Positions 23,804 to 34,344 of a stretch of DNA of 64,000 bases are shown in pieces (the first letter of the stretch is position 1; each line of letters opens with the position of its first letter). The notes under the pieces were generated by a model. That model saw nothing but the letters and a program-made list of their open reading frames with translations. It did not search any database and was not told the origin of the DNA. This stretch comes from a virus. The DNA is taken from the IMG/VR virus record IMGVR_UViG_3300020438_000023, positions 1-64,000 of that record. One strand, written 5' to 3'. The position numbers and the translations under genes are program-made.

Positions 23804-26800
23804 TTAATCTCCTAGTGCTAGAATGAATGGTGTTACGTTGTTGAATAGAGATTTAAGGTATGTTCTACCTGTAATCGTTCCAGTTGCTTGGTTGATGGTA
23901 ACACCATCACCAATTCTAAAGTTACCTGCCTGGTCAGTAGATGTGAAAATAACTTCACCACCTTCTTCTTTAACAACCTCGTTTTCTTGGATGGTTACAC
24001 CACCAACACCAGGCCTTGCGGTGAAGATATCATTACCTGCACCAACATATTCAAACGAGTGAGAAGATGTAATTTGTAAACTCTGGCGACTTAGATAAAC
24101 AGTAGCTCCAGCACCTACATCATTATTTAACCCAGCAACAGCAGTGATAGTTGAAATACCTGCTCTTGGGAAGGTTGCAGCACCAACTTTATAATATAAA
24201 GGATCACTCTTACTTACTTCCGCAGTTGCTTGTGTACCACCTCCAGGAGGCGCTGCAATGCTTACATTTGGTGTTCTTGTCTCATATTGAGTACCAGTGT
24301 TAATAAGAGTAACTGCTGTTACTGCTCCATTTTCAACTGTAGGAATTGCCTGTGCAGAAATTCCATTTGGTCCTGTTGGAGACTCAATTGTAACGATTGC
24401 ATCGTTTGGAATGTTATATCCAGATCCACCATTAGTGATTGAAATTTCTGCTAATGAATAGTAAAGTTGATCGATATAATACACCTGACCATCATAAGGT
24501 CTTTGTGTTCCAAGACCACTTACTTCTAATGTAATATCATTAGCGGATGCAGCATTAACAACCTTTCCTGTCTGTCTGTAGATAGACTTAGTTGTAGCAT
24601 CACTAATTCCATTAGAGATAAGACCAATTCTTCCGAAGGAAGAGTTAGAGTTAGTCAAGTCACACTGACCACCACTTGATGTTACGATTGCTTCGTCGCA
24701 GCAAATTGTGAAGATAGACACCAACTGAGCATAAGATCCGTTTGTAATCGATACACCAATTCCTCTCTGGTTGTACTGCGTGTAAGAGTCAACCGACATG
24801 GAACCCTGAACACCAATTTCATCCTCATCTCCAGGTTCTGCAGCAAATCCATCGATCTTCAGACCGATGCTATCAAAGATAAAGTTTGTACAGTTTCTTA
24901 CATATGGACCTTTGAAGATCTGTCCACATCCAGGACTAAAGTTTAGATCGGCATCCTCACCTTCTGCTGGGTTGTAACCTACACCATCAAATCCTTCAAA
25001 TCTTGTGGTAATACCAGTTGGATTTACAGGACCTTGAATTGCAGTAATTCCACCACCAACAATAGAGGTAACAATACCAATAACAGTATCGATAGCACTC
25101 TGAACGTTCTTACATCCAGCAGGGCTTGTGTTACTATTAACTCTAGGATCATATTGAATAGACTCATCTTTGATTTGTCCGCCAGCATAACCAGAGTTCT
25201 TAGTAAATGGTTGGAACTTCAGGATGTTACCAGTATTTGTAGCATATGTGTGAGAAATATCACTAGGTCCAAAGTTTGTAGTAAACGTTGTGGGTCCAAC
25301 GATCGTATCAACGTTAAAGATATTTCCAAATGTTCCATCTGGGAATACGGTTGTTGTGATTCCAACGAAAGCACTACCACCACCAACGTAAGTATGATCT
25401 AATGTTGAAATACCAGTATTAACTGTAATAGAACTTGCGATAGAAAGTGTTGGGAAGTTGTTTAGATTTCCTGCACCAACATGAGTGGTTATGATACCGA
25501 CAAGACTATCAATAGAAGCACGAATGTCGGCACAACCAGAAGGAGAGGAATTAATTCCTACAGCTGGATCTGCGGTAATTGTGTAATCTTTGTAATTGAG
25601 GAGATTGTTGATAGCAAGTTTTGCATATTCTCCAATAGATGTAAATCCTGTTACAGATTCAGATTCTTCTCCAATCAATCCACCACTAATAGGTGCCCCA
25701 GTAGCATCAAAGTACTTTCTAGTTGTCTCTCTAATGTTCTTATTGCCATCTGTTCTTAAATCATCTATGATAGAATCAACAACATATGCAATATCTCTTC
25801 TACACTTAAACTCACCAGCAGGGAAGTTACCATAGTTAATAGTAAGACCATTAACAACATTTAAGTTAGCAACACCAAATGCTTCTGTAGAAATGCTTAC
25901 AAGTGTATCGATAGATGCTTGAACATCACTACAAGAGTAAGTTTCGCTATTACCAATAGCAGGACTTCCATCACCAAAGTAACTAGAACCACCAGAAACT
26001 GTTGTATCTTTTGTTGATAACTGATTAGCAATCGCCTGCTTCATTAAAGATTTTGCTTCATTGAAGGCAATAATTGTTTCCTCAGTCACACCTGCAATAG
26101 AATCATCACCTTCTCCAATCAGAGAACCTCCATTATCAAAGTATTTGTTAGTAACAGAAACGGTATAGTTATTACCACCGGTGAAGATATCTGTAGAAAC
26201 AGCATCTACTAGGTAATTCAGATTTCTTCTGAACTTAGTAGAATCGATTGATGGATATGTTACTTGAGCATTTGTATATGCTGCACCAACAATTTCACCT
26301 TTGTTCTGTTGGATTAGACGATATGCATCCTTATATCTGGATGTTGTTGTAATCTGATTATCTCCAGGATAGAAGAAATCTGGATGAAGAATAGCAATAT
26401 TCGCAAGAGCCTTATCTGTGATTTCTAGTTTGTTACCAGCGATTAAGTTTGCAGAATCTTGATATCTGTCTCCACCAACTTTTTCTACTGGGAAGTCAAA
26501 TCCAAGAGCACCTGAGGGGAAATACTGAGTCGAAAGACCACCACCAGAGTCGCACTGGAATACCAAATTCTCAAGACGAACTTTACCATCATTATCAATA
26601 TATGCCGGATCATTATCTGAACTACTAGAACCACTGTCTGTAAATCCAATTGTAGTAAATCCTGTGATTCTATCGTAAACAGCAGAGTTAATTCCTACTT
26701 CTGGAGTGTAGTAACGCTGAACCTTAATCGTTCCAGTTAAACCCGCAGATGCTGCAAGTCCATTTCCAACTCTTGCTGTAAATGTAGTAGAGGACATACT

Positions 26801-28876
26801 ATCATCTACAATCAGATTATTGAAATCACTACCAGTTGTAGAAGTAACTATGATACCATTACCAGACTTTAATTCATGATTCGTTGATGTTTCAAACGTA
26901 GTAATACCAGTAACACTATCATAAGTTGCAGTAAGAATTGTAGTTTCATCTCCAGGAGATCCTGGAAGACATGTAAATCCTAGTCCAGTAACTTCAATAC
27001 CATCATCTTTAGATAGATCGTGATTAAATCTGGTTGTAACAGTTGCAAGACCAGTATTAGTATCCCAATCAATATCACTAATTGGAGTTGTGTATCCGAT
27101 AGAAACTCCACCCCATGTTGTGTTATTGATTACGCAACGAATAATATCTTGTGCATAATCGACTGCACGGATTGTTTGTGTTACTTCATCAAATGGAGAT
27201 TTACTGAGAGTAGCAGCAGCAAAGGAGGAAATACCAATTTGAGCCAATGACTCATCAAAGTAGGTCTTACCAGCAGCAACTACTTTTGTAGATCCACCCC
27301 TTGTAATATCGTAGCAAACTGCTTTGAGAATATCTCTTACGTCTCTTGAGCAACGGAATGTATCGAGATTGATACCAGTAATAATTCCAACAACACCAGA
27401 GGAAGAACCAGCACCAATAGCACTTGATGTAATTCCTGTAAGATAACTGATGCTATTACCTACACCAGTACACCATCCTGTTCCTACAACGATCTTATTA
27501 TTTGAATTATCATATAAGATTCTCTTGTTTCTTCTTGTAGGATCAATTGCTTGAGTTTTATTGGTAGAATAATTAACGTACTTCTCTACTGTTCCACCAG
27601 TATCGTATGCATGTGAGATTGAAGAAATACCAACATTTGTTTTGAAAGTATTTACTCCAACATATTCTGTTACTGTAAAGTATTCTCCGTTTGAACCATC
27701 TGGGAAAATACTGGTTGTAACTCCGCTGCCTCCAGGACAGGTAAATTCAATTCCTTCTAGTTCAACAATATCACCAGTTGTTACACCATGACCAACAGAA
27801 GTGACTGTTGCAATACCAGTTAATTTATCGTAAGTAAATCCAGTAACATTTGTAGTACCACCAGCACCAACACTAGCCCATGGTCTCTGGTTGATTACAT
27901 ATGTTGAGATACCAGCAGCGCGATCAATAGCAGCGACAGTAGCATCGGCAATACTATAACCATTTGTATCTGTTCCCGTTACATGAGCAAGAGCTCCACC
28001 TGTGAAATATGATAATGCTGCTCCTACTGATTGTAAATTACCAGTAGACTTTAAGTCGTATGCAACTGATTTAAGTATATCTTTAATATCATCTCTACAG
28101 TTTTGTGGATCATCTGCAGCACCACCAACATCGGTAACAACAAATGCTGGATTTTTATAGTCAGTACTTGTAATATAACCAACTGCTTCTTGAGCAATAT
28201 AATCTAAGTTAGCCTCAAGAGCATTTGCACCATCTTGTTCAAGGTGGCCACCAGCATATCCACTATATCCACTGGTTAGGAATCCGACTGCTTCTCTTGC
28301 AATAAAATCTGAGTTGACGCGAATAAGTCTTGCTGCGTCAAAATATCTATCAGATGCTACGCTTTCAAGTGGTCTAAACGCGACTGCAGCAGAACCTGCG
28401 TCCATCGAACCTGTAAATCCAAGGTCAGTTAGATGACATCCATCATTTACATGAAATAAATCTTTATCTGCATTTCCTGGAGAAACAATACAGTTTCTTA
28501 ATTCTAAACCTTCTACTGATACGTTCTTATCGAGTAAAATAGGATTATTTTCAACATATACACCAGGATAAACTTTAACAGTATCAAAAATTTCTGCTAT
28601 CTCTGCAGCAGCTTTGATTGTTAGTTTTGCATCCTTTTCATTTAGACCAGTATTATCATCATTACCTTCTTTACATACAAAAATAGTTTTACCTAAAGAT
28701 CCTCCAGCGCCAACTCTAATGACGCGAGTTGCAATTCCAACTCCTGCTGTATCTTGCTTTAAAAATATTTCTCCATCAAAAGCATTTACAGCTATTTCAC
28801 CAAGAGCAAGTTGTGATGTAGTTGGAATTTTACCAGCTACCGTTGACCTTTTTAAACGAATTTGGGGATCTGACAT
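23804..28876 (-). CDS. giant tail-fibre-like virion protein (1690 aa), multi-module
   Basis: The N-terminus LKRSTVAGKIPTTSQLALGE followed by IAVNAFDGEIFLK is the common tail-fibre start of marine myoviruses. Residues about 58-130 (TIFVCKEGNDDNTGLNEKDA, then VKVYPGVYVENNP) look like the start of a pectate-lyase-type right-handed beta-helix. A roughly 100-residue helical module marked by C-(x)-RD, DL and GGN recurs at about 28100, 27330, 26200 and 25770. A GxGY beta module lies near 24220-24440, and the last 60 residues resemble the N-terminal fibre motif of other phages (GGEVIFTSTDQAGNFRIGD). No catalytic triad is visible. An ACTAAATA octamer lies 54 bases upstream of the ATG. It is probably a long, host-range-related fibre. 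Confidence 0.82.
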   Translation of the reverse strand: MSDPQIRLKRSTVAGKIPTTSQLALGEIAVNAFDGEIFLKQDTAGVGIATRVIRVGAGGSLGKTIFVCKEGNDDNTGLNEKDAKLTIKAAAEIAEIFDTVKVYPGVYVENNPILLDKNVSVEGLELRNCIVSPGNADKDLFHVNDGCHLTDLGFTGSMDAGSAAVAFRPLESVASDRYFDAARLIRVNSDFIAREAVGFLTSGYSGYAGGHLEQDGANALEANLDYIAQEAVGYITSTDYKNPAFVVTDVGGAADDPQNCRDDIKDILKSVAYDLKSTGNLQSVGAALSYFTGGALAHVTGTDTNGYSIADATVAAIDRAAGISTYVINQRPWASVGAGGTTNVTGFTYDKLTGIATVTSVGHGVTTGDIVELEGIEFTCPGGSGVTTSIFPDGSNGEYFTVTEYVGVNTFKTNVGISSISHAYDTGGTVEKYVNYSTNKTQAIDPTRRNKRILYDNSNNKIVVGTGWCTGVGNSISYLTGITSSAIGAGSSSGVVGIITGINLDTFRCSRDVRDILKAVCYDITRGGSTKVVAAGKTYFDESLAQIGISSFAAATLSKSPFDEVTQTIRAVDYAQDIIRCVINNTTWGGVSIGYTTPISDIDWDTNTGLATVTTRFNHDLSKDDGIEVTGLGFTCLPGSPGDETTILTATYDSVTGITTFETSTNHELKSGNGIIVTSTTGSDFNNLIVDDSMSSTTFTARVGNGLAASAGLTGTIKVQRYYTPEVGINSAVYDRITGFTTIGFTDSGSSSSDNDPAYIDNDGKVRLENLVFQCDSGGGLSTQYFPSGALGFDFPVEKVGGDRYQDSANLIAGNKLEITDKALANIAILHPDFFYPGDNQITTTSRYKDAYRLIQQNKGEIVGAAYTNAQVTYPSIDSTKFRRNLNYLVDAVSTDIFTGGNNYTVSVTNKYFDNGGSLIGEGDDSIAGVTEETIIAFNEAKSLMKQAIANQLSTKDTTVSGGSSYFGDGSPAIGNSETYSCSDVQASIDTLVSISTEAFGVANLNVVNGLTINYGNFPAGEFKCRRDIAYVVDSIIDDLRTDGNKNIRETTRKYFDATGAPISGGLIGEESESVTGFTSIGEYAKLAINNLLNYKDYTITADPAVGINSSPSGCADIRASIDSLVGIITTHVGAGNLNNFPTLSIASSITVNTGISTLDHTYVGGGSAFVGITTTVFPDGTFGNIFNVDTIVGPTTFTTNFGPSDISHTYATNTGNILKFQPFTKNSGYAGGQIKDESIQYDPRVNSNTSPAGCKNVQSAIDTVIGIVTSIVGGGITAIQGPVNPTGITTRFEGFDGVGYNPAEGEDADLNFSPGCGQIFKGPYVRNCTNFIFDSIGLKIDGFAAEPGDEDEIGVQGSMSVDSYTQYNQRGIGVSITNGSYAQLVSIFTICCDEAIVTSSGGQCDLTNSNSSFGRIGLISNGISDATTKSIYRQTGKVVNAASANDITLEVSGLGTQRPYDGQVYYIDQLYYSLAEISITNGGSGYNIPNDAIVTIESPTGPNGISAQAIPTVENGAVTAVTLINTGTQYETRTPNVSIAAPPGGGTQATAEVSKSDPLYYKVGAATFPRAGISTITAVAGLNNDVGAGATVYLSRQSLQITSSHSFEYVGAGNDIFTARPGVGGVTIQENEVVKEEGGEVIFTSTDQAGNFRIGDGVTINQATGTITGRTYLKSLFNNVTPFILALGD

Positions 28877-28929
28877 CTTCTACATGTTTGGTATATACCG
28901 TAATACCCAATAGAAATTGAGTGCTATCT

Positions 28930-28937
28930 TATTTAGT
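28930..28937 (-). promoter_or_regulatory. late-promoter-like ACTAAATA before the 1690-aa fibre gene
   Basis: ACTAAATA lies 54 bases before the ATG. The leader between contains a perfect 10-base palindrome GGTATATACC at 28890-28899. Confidence 0.35.
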
Positions 28938-28941
28938 AACC

Positions 28942-31900
28942 TTAATACTCCCCACCATCGATGGTGATATTTGCTAAAGTTCTAGTCGTTCCTTCACACT
29001 CAATAATGTCGGAAGTTCCTGCACAGTCTGATATTGTTACTGATTTAGTAACAATTTTTGCATATGAATTAATAGATAATACTTCAGATGTTTCTGAGAC
29101 ATCTGATGCAATTCCAATAGATCCTAAAGAATCATCCCAGAAAATTGCTGCTTTCTTGGGAGTAGTATCATAGTAATTTAAAAGTAATCCTACATCTTTA
29201 TTTTCATCTAAAGTTGGTACTACTAATTCAAAATTTGTTACTGTACTAATACCTAAACCAATATCAATTAACTTATCTCTTAGATTAATACTATCTGATA
29301 AGATATTTGTTGTACTACCCCTTACATATAGATCTCCATTTGCTGTTAAGTGTGATGCAATTCCAACAGCACCAGTTCCATTTATTAATTCAACACACTC
29401 GACGCCATCTGCTGCATTTATTTTATTACTTCCAACTGTTAAATCCCCAGCAACGGTTGTGTTGGTTGCTGCATCCATTGTAATATTAATGGAATTATCA
29501 GATGCCCTAATTCTATCACCATTAACGCGAAGATCAGCCTCAATTTGAGTATAACCCGTCGCTAGAGTTATGTTAGTTACACCCGCACCAGATTGAATTG
29601 AATTTCCTTCAACCCTTAATGTGGAAGCAATACTAACTAATCCATCTCCAATAAAAGATATAGATAATTCCCCATTAGAATCTCTAAGTTCATTTCCATT
29701 AACTTGAATATCACCTGCAAAAATAGTGTTATTACCATTTACCATCGTGATGTTTGTTACACCACCAGCAACTAGGATATCAGAACCATCGACTTGAATA
29801 TCTCCAGCAAATCTAGTCAAATCTGCACCGGTCATGACGATATTTGGTTGACCATCAGATGCTAAAATTGTATTACTATCAATCCTAACCTCACCCTCAA
29901 ATCTTACAAGTGGGTTTCTAAAAGAAGTAAATCCTGCAGTGGAACCAATTGTAATTTGATTAGCAAGTTGAAATGCATCTACCGTTGTGGTGAAGTTATT
30001 AGCAAGACGAAGTATTCCATTTCTTACATCTATATCACTTCCTTCCATCGCAATATTGCCGGAAAATTCCGTCAAGTCACTGCCAGTGATAGTTATGTTT
30101 TCAAGACCATTTGCAGACCTAATCGCCGCTGTATCAATACCAGGAGTACCTAACTTAAGACTTCCTCTTAGGCAAGTTTCATATGTATTAAATGTTGTTA
30201 TACCAAGAGTTGATCCAATACTTAATGATCTTTGGTCATTTGTAAACATCTTGATGATATTAGGACCATCATTATAAAATTCTAAAGTTTTATTGGTTAT
30301 AGCTTCGGGATTCATACCAATGTAGATGGTATCGGAAGTGATTGGACCACCAACATATAAATTAGCATCAACCAAGAAACTATGATCAAATGGATTTAAT
30401 CTTAAACCACCAGATGCTGCATCTGGTTGGTCAACAAATACAGATCTTTTAGTGTTATTTCCAGTACTATCAGTTAATAGAACTGAATAATATTGATCTG
30501 TTACGGCAACACCAACATCAATAGCTTGTGCTCTTAAAGAAGTTGTTGCTGTTCCTAGGATATCGTCAGCAGCTGTTAAAGTTTGTATAAATGTATTATC
30601 TAGGATTGAATTATTTTGAATTTCTAAACCATTATAAAATATTGCAGTTCCCTCAAGTCCAGTATGATAAAACTCTCCTTGATTAGTTGATACTCCAGTA
30701 ATTCTGAGGTTATTTACTACTGCCTCAGTATTAATAGCAACGTTATCTACGTTTATTGTTTCTACAAATAGAGTTTTCCATGTATATGAAGCATCGCCCA
30801 AATTATAGAAATTGGGTTCAAATGGTATAATAGCACTGTTTATCTGATTGTTTAAATTTATTTTATGAGTTGAAACTCCTAGTACTCCAGATTGACCAAT
30901 ATCAATAGTTGGTGAGAAGATTTGAGTTCGACCACCAATTCCAGTACTAACTTCTAGGTCTGTACAAGAAATAATTCCTGTTGTTTGAAGTTGGCCAACT
31001 ATAAATACATCTTGTCCAAATATTGCTCCACCAGCGACTTGTAAAGCGCCAGCATTCTGTTCACCTATAGTTGAGAATCCTAAAGGATTAGATCCATTAC
31101 TTATGTAAATACTAGAATTGAAAGTAGCAATAAATGGACTTGACTGACTTATCGCCCCAAGTTCAGTATAACCTTCACTAAAATCACTAAAACTTTTGCA
31201 TTGCAATACAGTGGTGTCCGCTTCCATAAAAATGGAACCACCGGAAAGAATACTAATTTCTGGAGTTTTAAAATTTCCAAAATCTTGATAAACTGATCCT
31301 CTTAGTCCAATATCACCATTAATTGTTATTAAACCAGTTTCCGTATCGGTGGTTTGAGATATTGAAGTTCCTGCAAGACCTGGCCCAATTACTATTGGAC
31401 CTTGAACACTTGTTTTACCACCCTGAACCTCCAATATTGGTTGTACTTCACCAATTGTAGATGCAGCTCCCAGATTAAATGTATCAACACCATCAACAAA
31501 GAGTGGAAGTTTAGAAGTGATTTTTCCACCAGCACTGTTTCCAATAGAAATAGTTGTACTATTAATATCTAATGCTATTAATGTCGTTCCAATACCAACA
31601 CTGCCTTGAAGCAATGTGTTAATACCAATATTACCGCCTAATTCAACTACTCTTAATGGTATACTAAGAGCCAATGAATCCTGATACTCTATATCATTTA
31701 TTCCTTCATTTATAGTAACAGTACCACCTATAGTACTTATACCACCTACTACTAGATCACCTTCTAACTCAACACCACCACCTTGTGGTACTCCTTCTGC
31801 GTTTTGAACTTTTGAAAAAAGAGATCCGTCTCTAGACGCAACTTGGAAAGCTCTGACTATATCTGTTGTTCCTATTCCAACTGCTGGAGCTTCATCTGTA

Positions 31901-32034
31901 CCAGCATAGAGGGATGCTCCAATGGCTACAACTTGAGCGTATTCGTAATTAGAACCCGACTCAATTTCTTGACTGTGATCCTCAATTCCGATAAAAGCGG
32001 CTAACTGAGATAGTTCTCTATTGTTCCTTGCCAT
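28942..32034 (-). CDS. repeat-containing tail fibre protein (1030 aa)
   Basis: This 1030-aa protein has the composition of a phage fibre shaft: Gly, Ile, Thr, Ser, Asn, few charged residues, and repeated 'VGIGTT' and 'GVSTxxG' turns. Between about 29400 and 30200 there is a run of roughly 28-30-residue repeats with the pattern L-x-V-x-G-N-x-I, xSxG, NITM (for example GDIQVDGSDILVAGGVTNIT). The N-terminus (ARNNRELSQLAAFIGIEDHS) is not fibre-like and may be the attachment part. A GATAAATA octamer and an AGGAAG ribosome binding site precede the ATG. No enzyme motif is visible. Confidence 0.82.
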   Translation of the reverse strand: MARNNRELSQLAAFIGIEDHSQEIESGSNYEYAQVVAIGASLYAGTDEAPAVGIGTTDIVRAFQVASRDGSLFSKVQNAEGVPQGGGVELEGDLVVGGISTIGGTVTINEGINDIEYQDSLALSIPLRVVELGGNIGINTLLQGSVGIGTTLIALDINSTTISIGNSAGGKITSKLPLFVDGVDTFNLGAASTIGEVQPILEVQGGKTSVQGPIVIGPGLAGTSISQTTDTETGLITINGDIGLRGSVYQDFGNFKTPEISILSGGSIFMEADTTVLQCKSFSDFSEGYTELGAISQSSPFIATFNSSIYISNGSNPLGFSTIGEQNAGALQVAGGAIFGQDVFIVGQLQTTGIISCTDLEVSTGIGGRTQIFSPTIDIGQSGVLGVSTHKINLNNQINSAIIPFEPNFYNLGDASYTWKTLFVETINVDNVAINTEAVVNNLRITGVSTNQGEFYHTGLEGTAIFYNGLEIQNNSILDNTFIQTLTAADDILGTATTSLRAQAIDVGVAVTDQYYSVLLTDSTGNNTKRSVFVDQPDAASGGLRLNPFDHSFLVDANLYVGGPITSDTIYIGMNPEAITNKTLEFYNDGPNIIKMFTNDQRSLSIGSTLGITTFNTYETCLRGSLKLGTPGIDTAAIRSANGLENITITGSDLTEFSGNIAMEGSDIDVRNGILRLANNFTTTVDAFQLANQITIGSTAGFTSFRNPLVRFEGEVRIDSNTILASDGQPNIVMTGADLTRFAGDIQVDGSDILVAGGVTNITMVNGNNTIFAGDIQVNGNELRDSNGELSISFIGDGLVSIASTLRVEGNSIQSGAGVTNITLATGYTQIEADLRVNGDRIRASDNSINITMDAATNTTVAGDLTVGSNKINAADGVECVELINGTGAVGIASHLTANGDLYVRGSTTNILSDSINLRDKLIDIGLGISTVTNFELVVPTLDENKDVGLLLNYYDTTPKKAAIFWDDSLGSIGIASDVSETSEVLSINSYAKIVTKSVTISDCAGTSDIIECEGTTRTLANITIDGGEY

Positions 32035-32058
32035 GTTGGTAGAGTCTTCCTATGTTTG

Positions 32059-32066
32059 TATTTATC
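32059..32066 (-). promoter_or_regulatory. late promoter GATAAATA before the 1030-aa fibre gene
   Basis: GATAAATA lies 25 bases before the ATG, overlapping the end of the 111-aa gene. Confidence 0.5.
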
Positions 32067-32400
32067 AGATAGATACTGTAAATATAGTTCCATCAGTATT
32101 TACACTGACTCTATATTGAGTTCCCGTAGAATCAGTCAAGATTAATCCTTTAGAAGTGTCTACGCCAACTCTTGCGTCACCATTAATGTCCAGATTTACT
32201 GTAGGTTGAGTGCTACCAATACCTACAGAATACCCAGTTCCTACAATAATGTCTGACTGAACTTTCCCACCAACTGTAACGTCTGTGCTGATTGCGACAG
32301 TTGGTGCATTTAAATTTAAAGTAGTTGGACTAGTTACTTTTGAAGAACCAGAAGAACTAATTAAATTTATTTTTTTTACACCAAAATCCTTATCTGCCAT
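32065..32400 (-). CDS. short fibre-like protein (111 aa)
   Basis: This 111-aa protein looks like a miniature fibre: a basic N-terminus (MADKDFGVKKINLISSSGSS), then GLN/GIG turns including VGIGSTQPTVNLDINGDAR, the hallmark repeat of fibre shafts, and a terminal beta segment (TGTQYRVSVNTDGTIFTVSI). It may be an independent short fibre subunit or a detached piece of a larger one. It sits between the subtilase gene and the 1030-aa fibre gene, with CATAAATA 13 bases upstream. Confidence 0.72.
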   Translation of the reverse strand: MADKDFGVKKINLISSSGSSKVTSPTTLNLNAPTVAISTDVTVGGKVQSDIIVGTGYSVGIGSTQPTVNLDINGDARVGVDTSKGLILTDSTGTQYRVSVNTDGTIFTVSI

Positions 32401-32412
32401 GGGTTTTTTAGT

Positions 32413-32420
32413 TATTTATG
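32413..32420 (-). promoter_or_regulatory. late promoter CATAAATA before the 111-aa gene
   Basis: CATAAATA lies 13 bases before the ATG of the 111-aa gene, overlapping the stop codon of the subtilase gene. Confidence 0.45.
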
Positions 32421-34344
32421 ATATTTGAAATGATATACCTTCAATTTGTACATTTTCTATTGAGGATGCATCATCATTAGCATATGGATTATAAAGAACG
32501 CGAGAATCTGCACCTCTTAAATTATATGATCCAGTCCAATATGCAGTGTCGGTGTCGTCACTATATGGACTCCACCATCCGTCGCCAGAATTAGAATCAA
32601 TAGTTTGTGGTAATAATGTACCATTATCTTTAATCCAATTTTTTACATCTCTAGATGTTGCTGTTGGTCTTACTTGTAAATATAACGCAATAATACCAGT
32701 GACGACTGGAGCAGCTGCAGATGTTCCATTGAAGTATGCGTCATAAAATCTAGAATCATCATATCTTTCATAGTCATCATATCCACCACCAGAGAAATCC
32801 CCTCCTGCAGCTAAGGTTTCATCTGCTGGAGACCAGATATCAATACCAGGACCATTATTTGAATAAGTTGCTTGATATTCTGCACCACCAGTTGTTACAC
32901 TATCTTCTATTGCACCAACACAAACCACTGGATGAAAATCCTTATCGGATTCAAATCCAATACCTTGTGGATTCATCCAGTCTCTATGATTGCATGGACA
33001 AGTAATTCCTGGAAACTCTGACCTGGGATCACCAGAAAAGAACCTATGATCTTCCATATAGTTTAAACGATCTACATCATCCGCACCAACTCCAAGTCTT
33101 TGATTATTATTTCCTGATGCAGCAACATAAATTACTCCAGTTTGTATCAGTTCATCTGCTGCAGTATCTGTTGATGAAGATCTTGATGATGTTGACCAAG
33201 ATCTATATTCACCGGTAACTTGATTATTAAGACCATCCTTCATCGCAGTAACTTGATCAGTAACTGCTGCATCACCAGAAAATGATCCAGTAGATCCTCT
33301 AAATTTATAATCAACCAAATCAGTAGATTCAAAGGCCGCTTGATATCCCCAACTTCCATTAACCACGGTTGGATTTTTTCTACCAATTTCTGGGTTAACT
33401 GGTTTCAAACGTTGCCAAAGTTTCATCGCATCATAATTAGTTTCAGGACCCATTGAAACATTATCACTAATACCAGGCATATTCCAAATATTTGCTTCAA
33501 AAGCATTACCAAAGTTTTTACCTGCTGCTAAAGATGCACATGCAGTTCCATGACCACTACTTAAACTATTAGTTCCATCTAAAGATCCACCCATAGATCT
33601 TGCTTCGGTATAATTTGATGATACTGAAATAGTTCCTTCTGATTGGAATTGTGCAGATCTATTTGAACTATTTGTCCACCATCCTCTTGATTCTACTTCT
33701 GATCCTGTTACTCTACCATCTGCTCTTGTAGTTGTATAACCATTAGAGATAAAGTAATCTGGGTCGATATAATACGGACCATCAAGAATAATATCTCTCA
33801 CTCTTGACTGACCATTTGCATCCATAAACTCTGGATGATATTGTAAAACTCCAGAATCATGAATAACAACATCTACATTTTTACCAGTAAGGTTGTATGA
33901 TACATCTTTTGTTACTAAATTAACCGCACCAAGGTTATCGGTAAAAAATTCTCCACTTTTTCTAACTGTTGGTCTTGCTACACCCCAATTAGATCTATCC
34001 AATTCATCAGAACTTGGACTTGTAGTTGGTATGGATTGAGAAACTAAATCCCGATAGAACTTTACATTTTTCTTAAATCTTTTTGTAGCGAGATCTGGTT
34101 TTGGATATGATTCTGGATTATCTGTAGGAGACAACTCAATCCACTTAATGTGAGGATGTACAGCAATCTCTGCTGCTTCATCTTCTGTTAATTCGTAGGT
34201 TCCTCTAGTAGGACTATGATTTTTAGAATCAGAGCATGTAACCTGTCTATCTGGAATATTATCTTGATTAGAATCTACAATTAAAGCATCATGAATCTCG
34301 GACCAATAGTCTGGACTCGTAACAGCTAAGGTGTATTTTTTCAT
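32416..34344 (-). CDS. subtilisin-like (S8) serine protease in the fibre island
   Basis: This 642-aa protein has all parts of a subtilase: Asp in VVIHDSG (D163), His in SSGHGTACASLAAG (H265), the oxyanion Asn in AASGNNN (N412) and Ser in FNGTSAAAPVVTG (S542). About 150 residues precede the catalytic core; the segment with EDEAAEIAVHPHIKWIELSP (about residues 54-73) resembles an inhibitor-type propeptide. There is no signal peptide, so it is probably used in the virion or inside the cell. It overlaps the upstream fibre gene by one base and is co-expressed with it. Possible roles are processing of fibre proteins or degradation of host surface protein; neither can be decided from sequence. Confidence 0.9.
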   Translation of the reverse strand: MKKYTLAVTSPDYWSEIHDALIVDSNQDNIPDRQVTCSDSKNHSPTRGTYELTEDEAAEIAVHPHIKWIELSPTDNPESYPKPDLATKRFKKNVKFYRDLVSQSIPTTSPSSDELDRSNWGVARPTVRKSGEFFTDNLGAVNLVTKDVSYNLTGKNVDVVIHDSGVLQYHPEFMDANGQSRVRDIILDGPYYIDPDYFISNGYTTTRADGRVTGSEVESRGWWTNSSNRSAQFQSEGTISVSSNYTEARSMGGSLDGTNSLSSGHGTACASLAAGKNFGNAFEANIWNMPGISDNVSMGPETNYDAMKLWQRLKPVNPEIGRKNPTVVNGSWGYQAAFESTDLVDYKFRGSTGSFSGDAAVTDQVTAMKDGLNNQVTGEYRSWSTSSRSSSTDTAADELIQTGVIYVAASGNNNQRLGVGADDVDRLNYMEDHRFFSGDPRSEFPGITCPCNHRDWMNPQGIGFESDKDFHPVVCVGAIEDSVTTGGAEYQATYSNNGPGIDIWSPADETLAAGGDFSGGGYDDYERYDDSRFYDAYFNGTSAAAPVVTGIIALYLQVRPTATSRDVKNWIKDNGTLLPQTIDSNSGDGWWSPYSDDTDTAYWTGSYNLRGADSRVLYNPYANDDASSIENVQIEGISFQIS

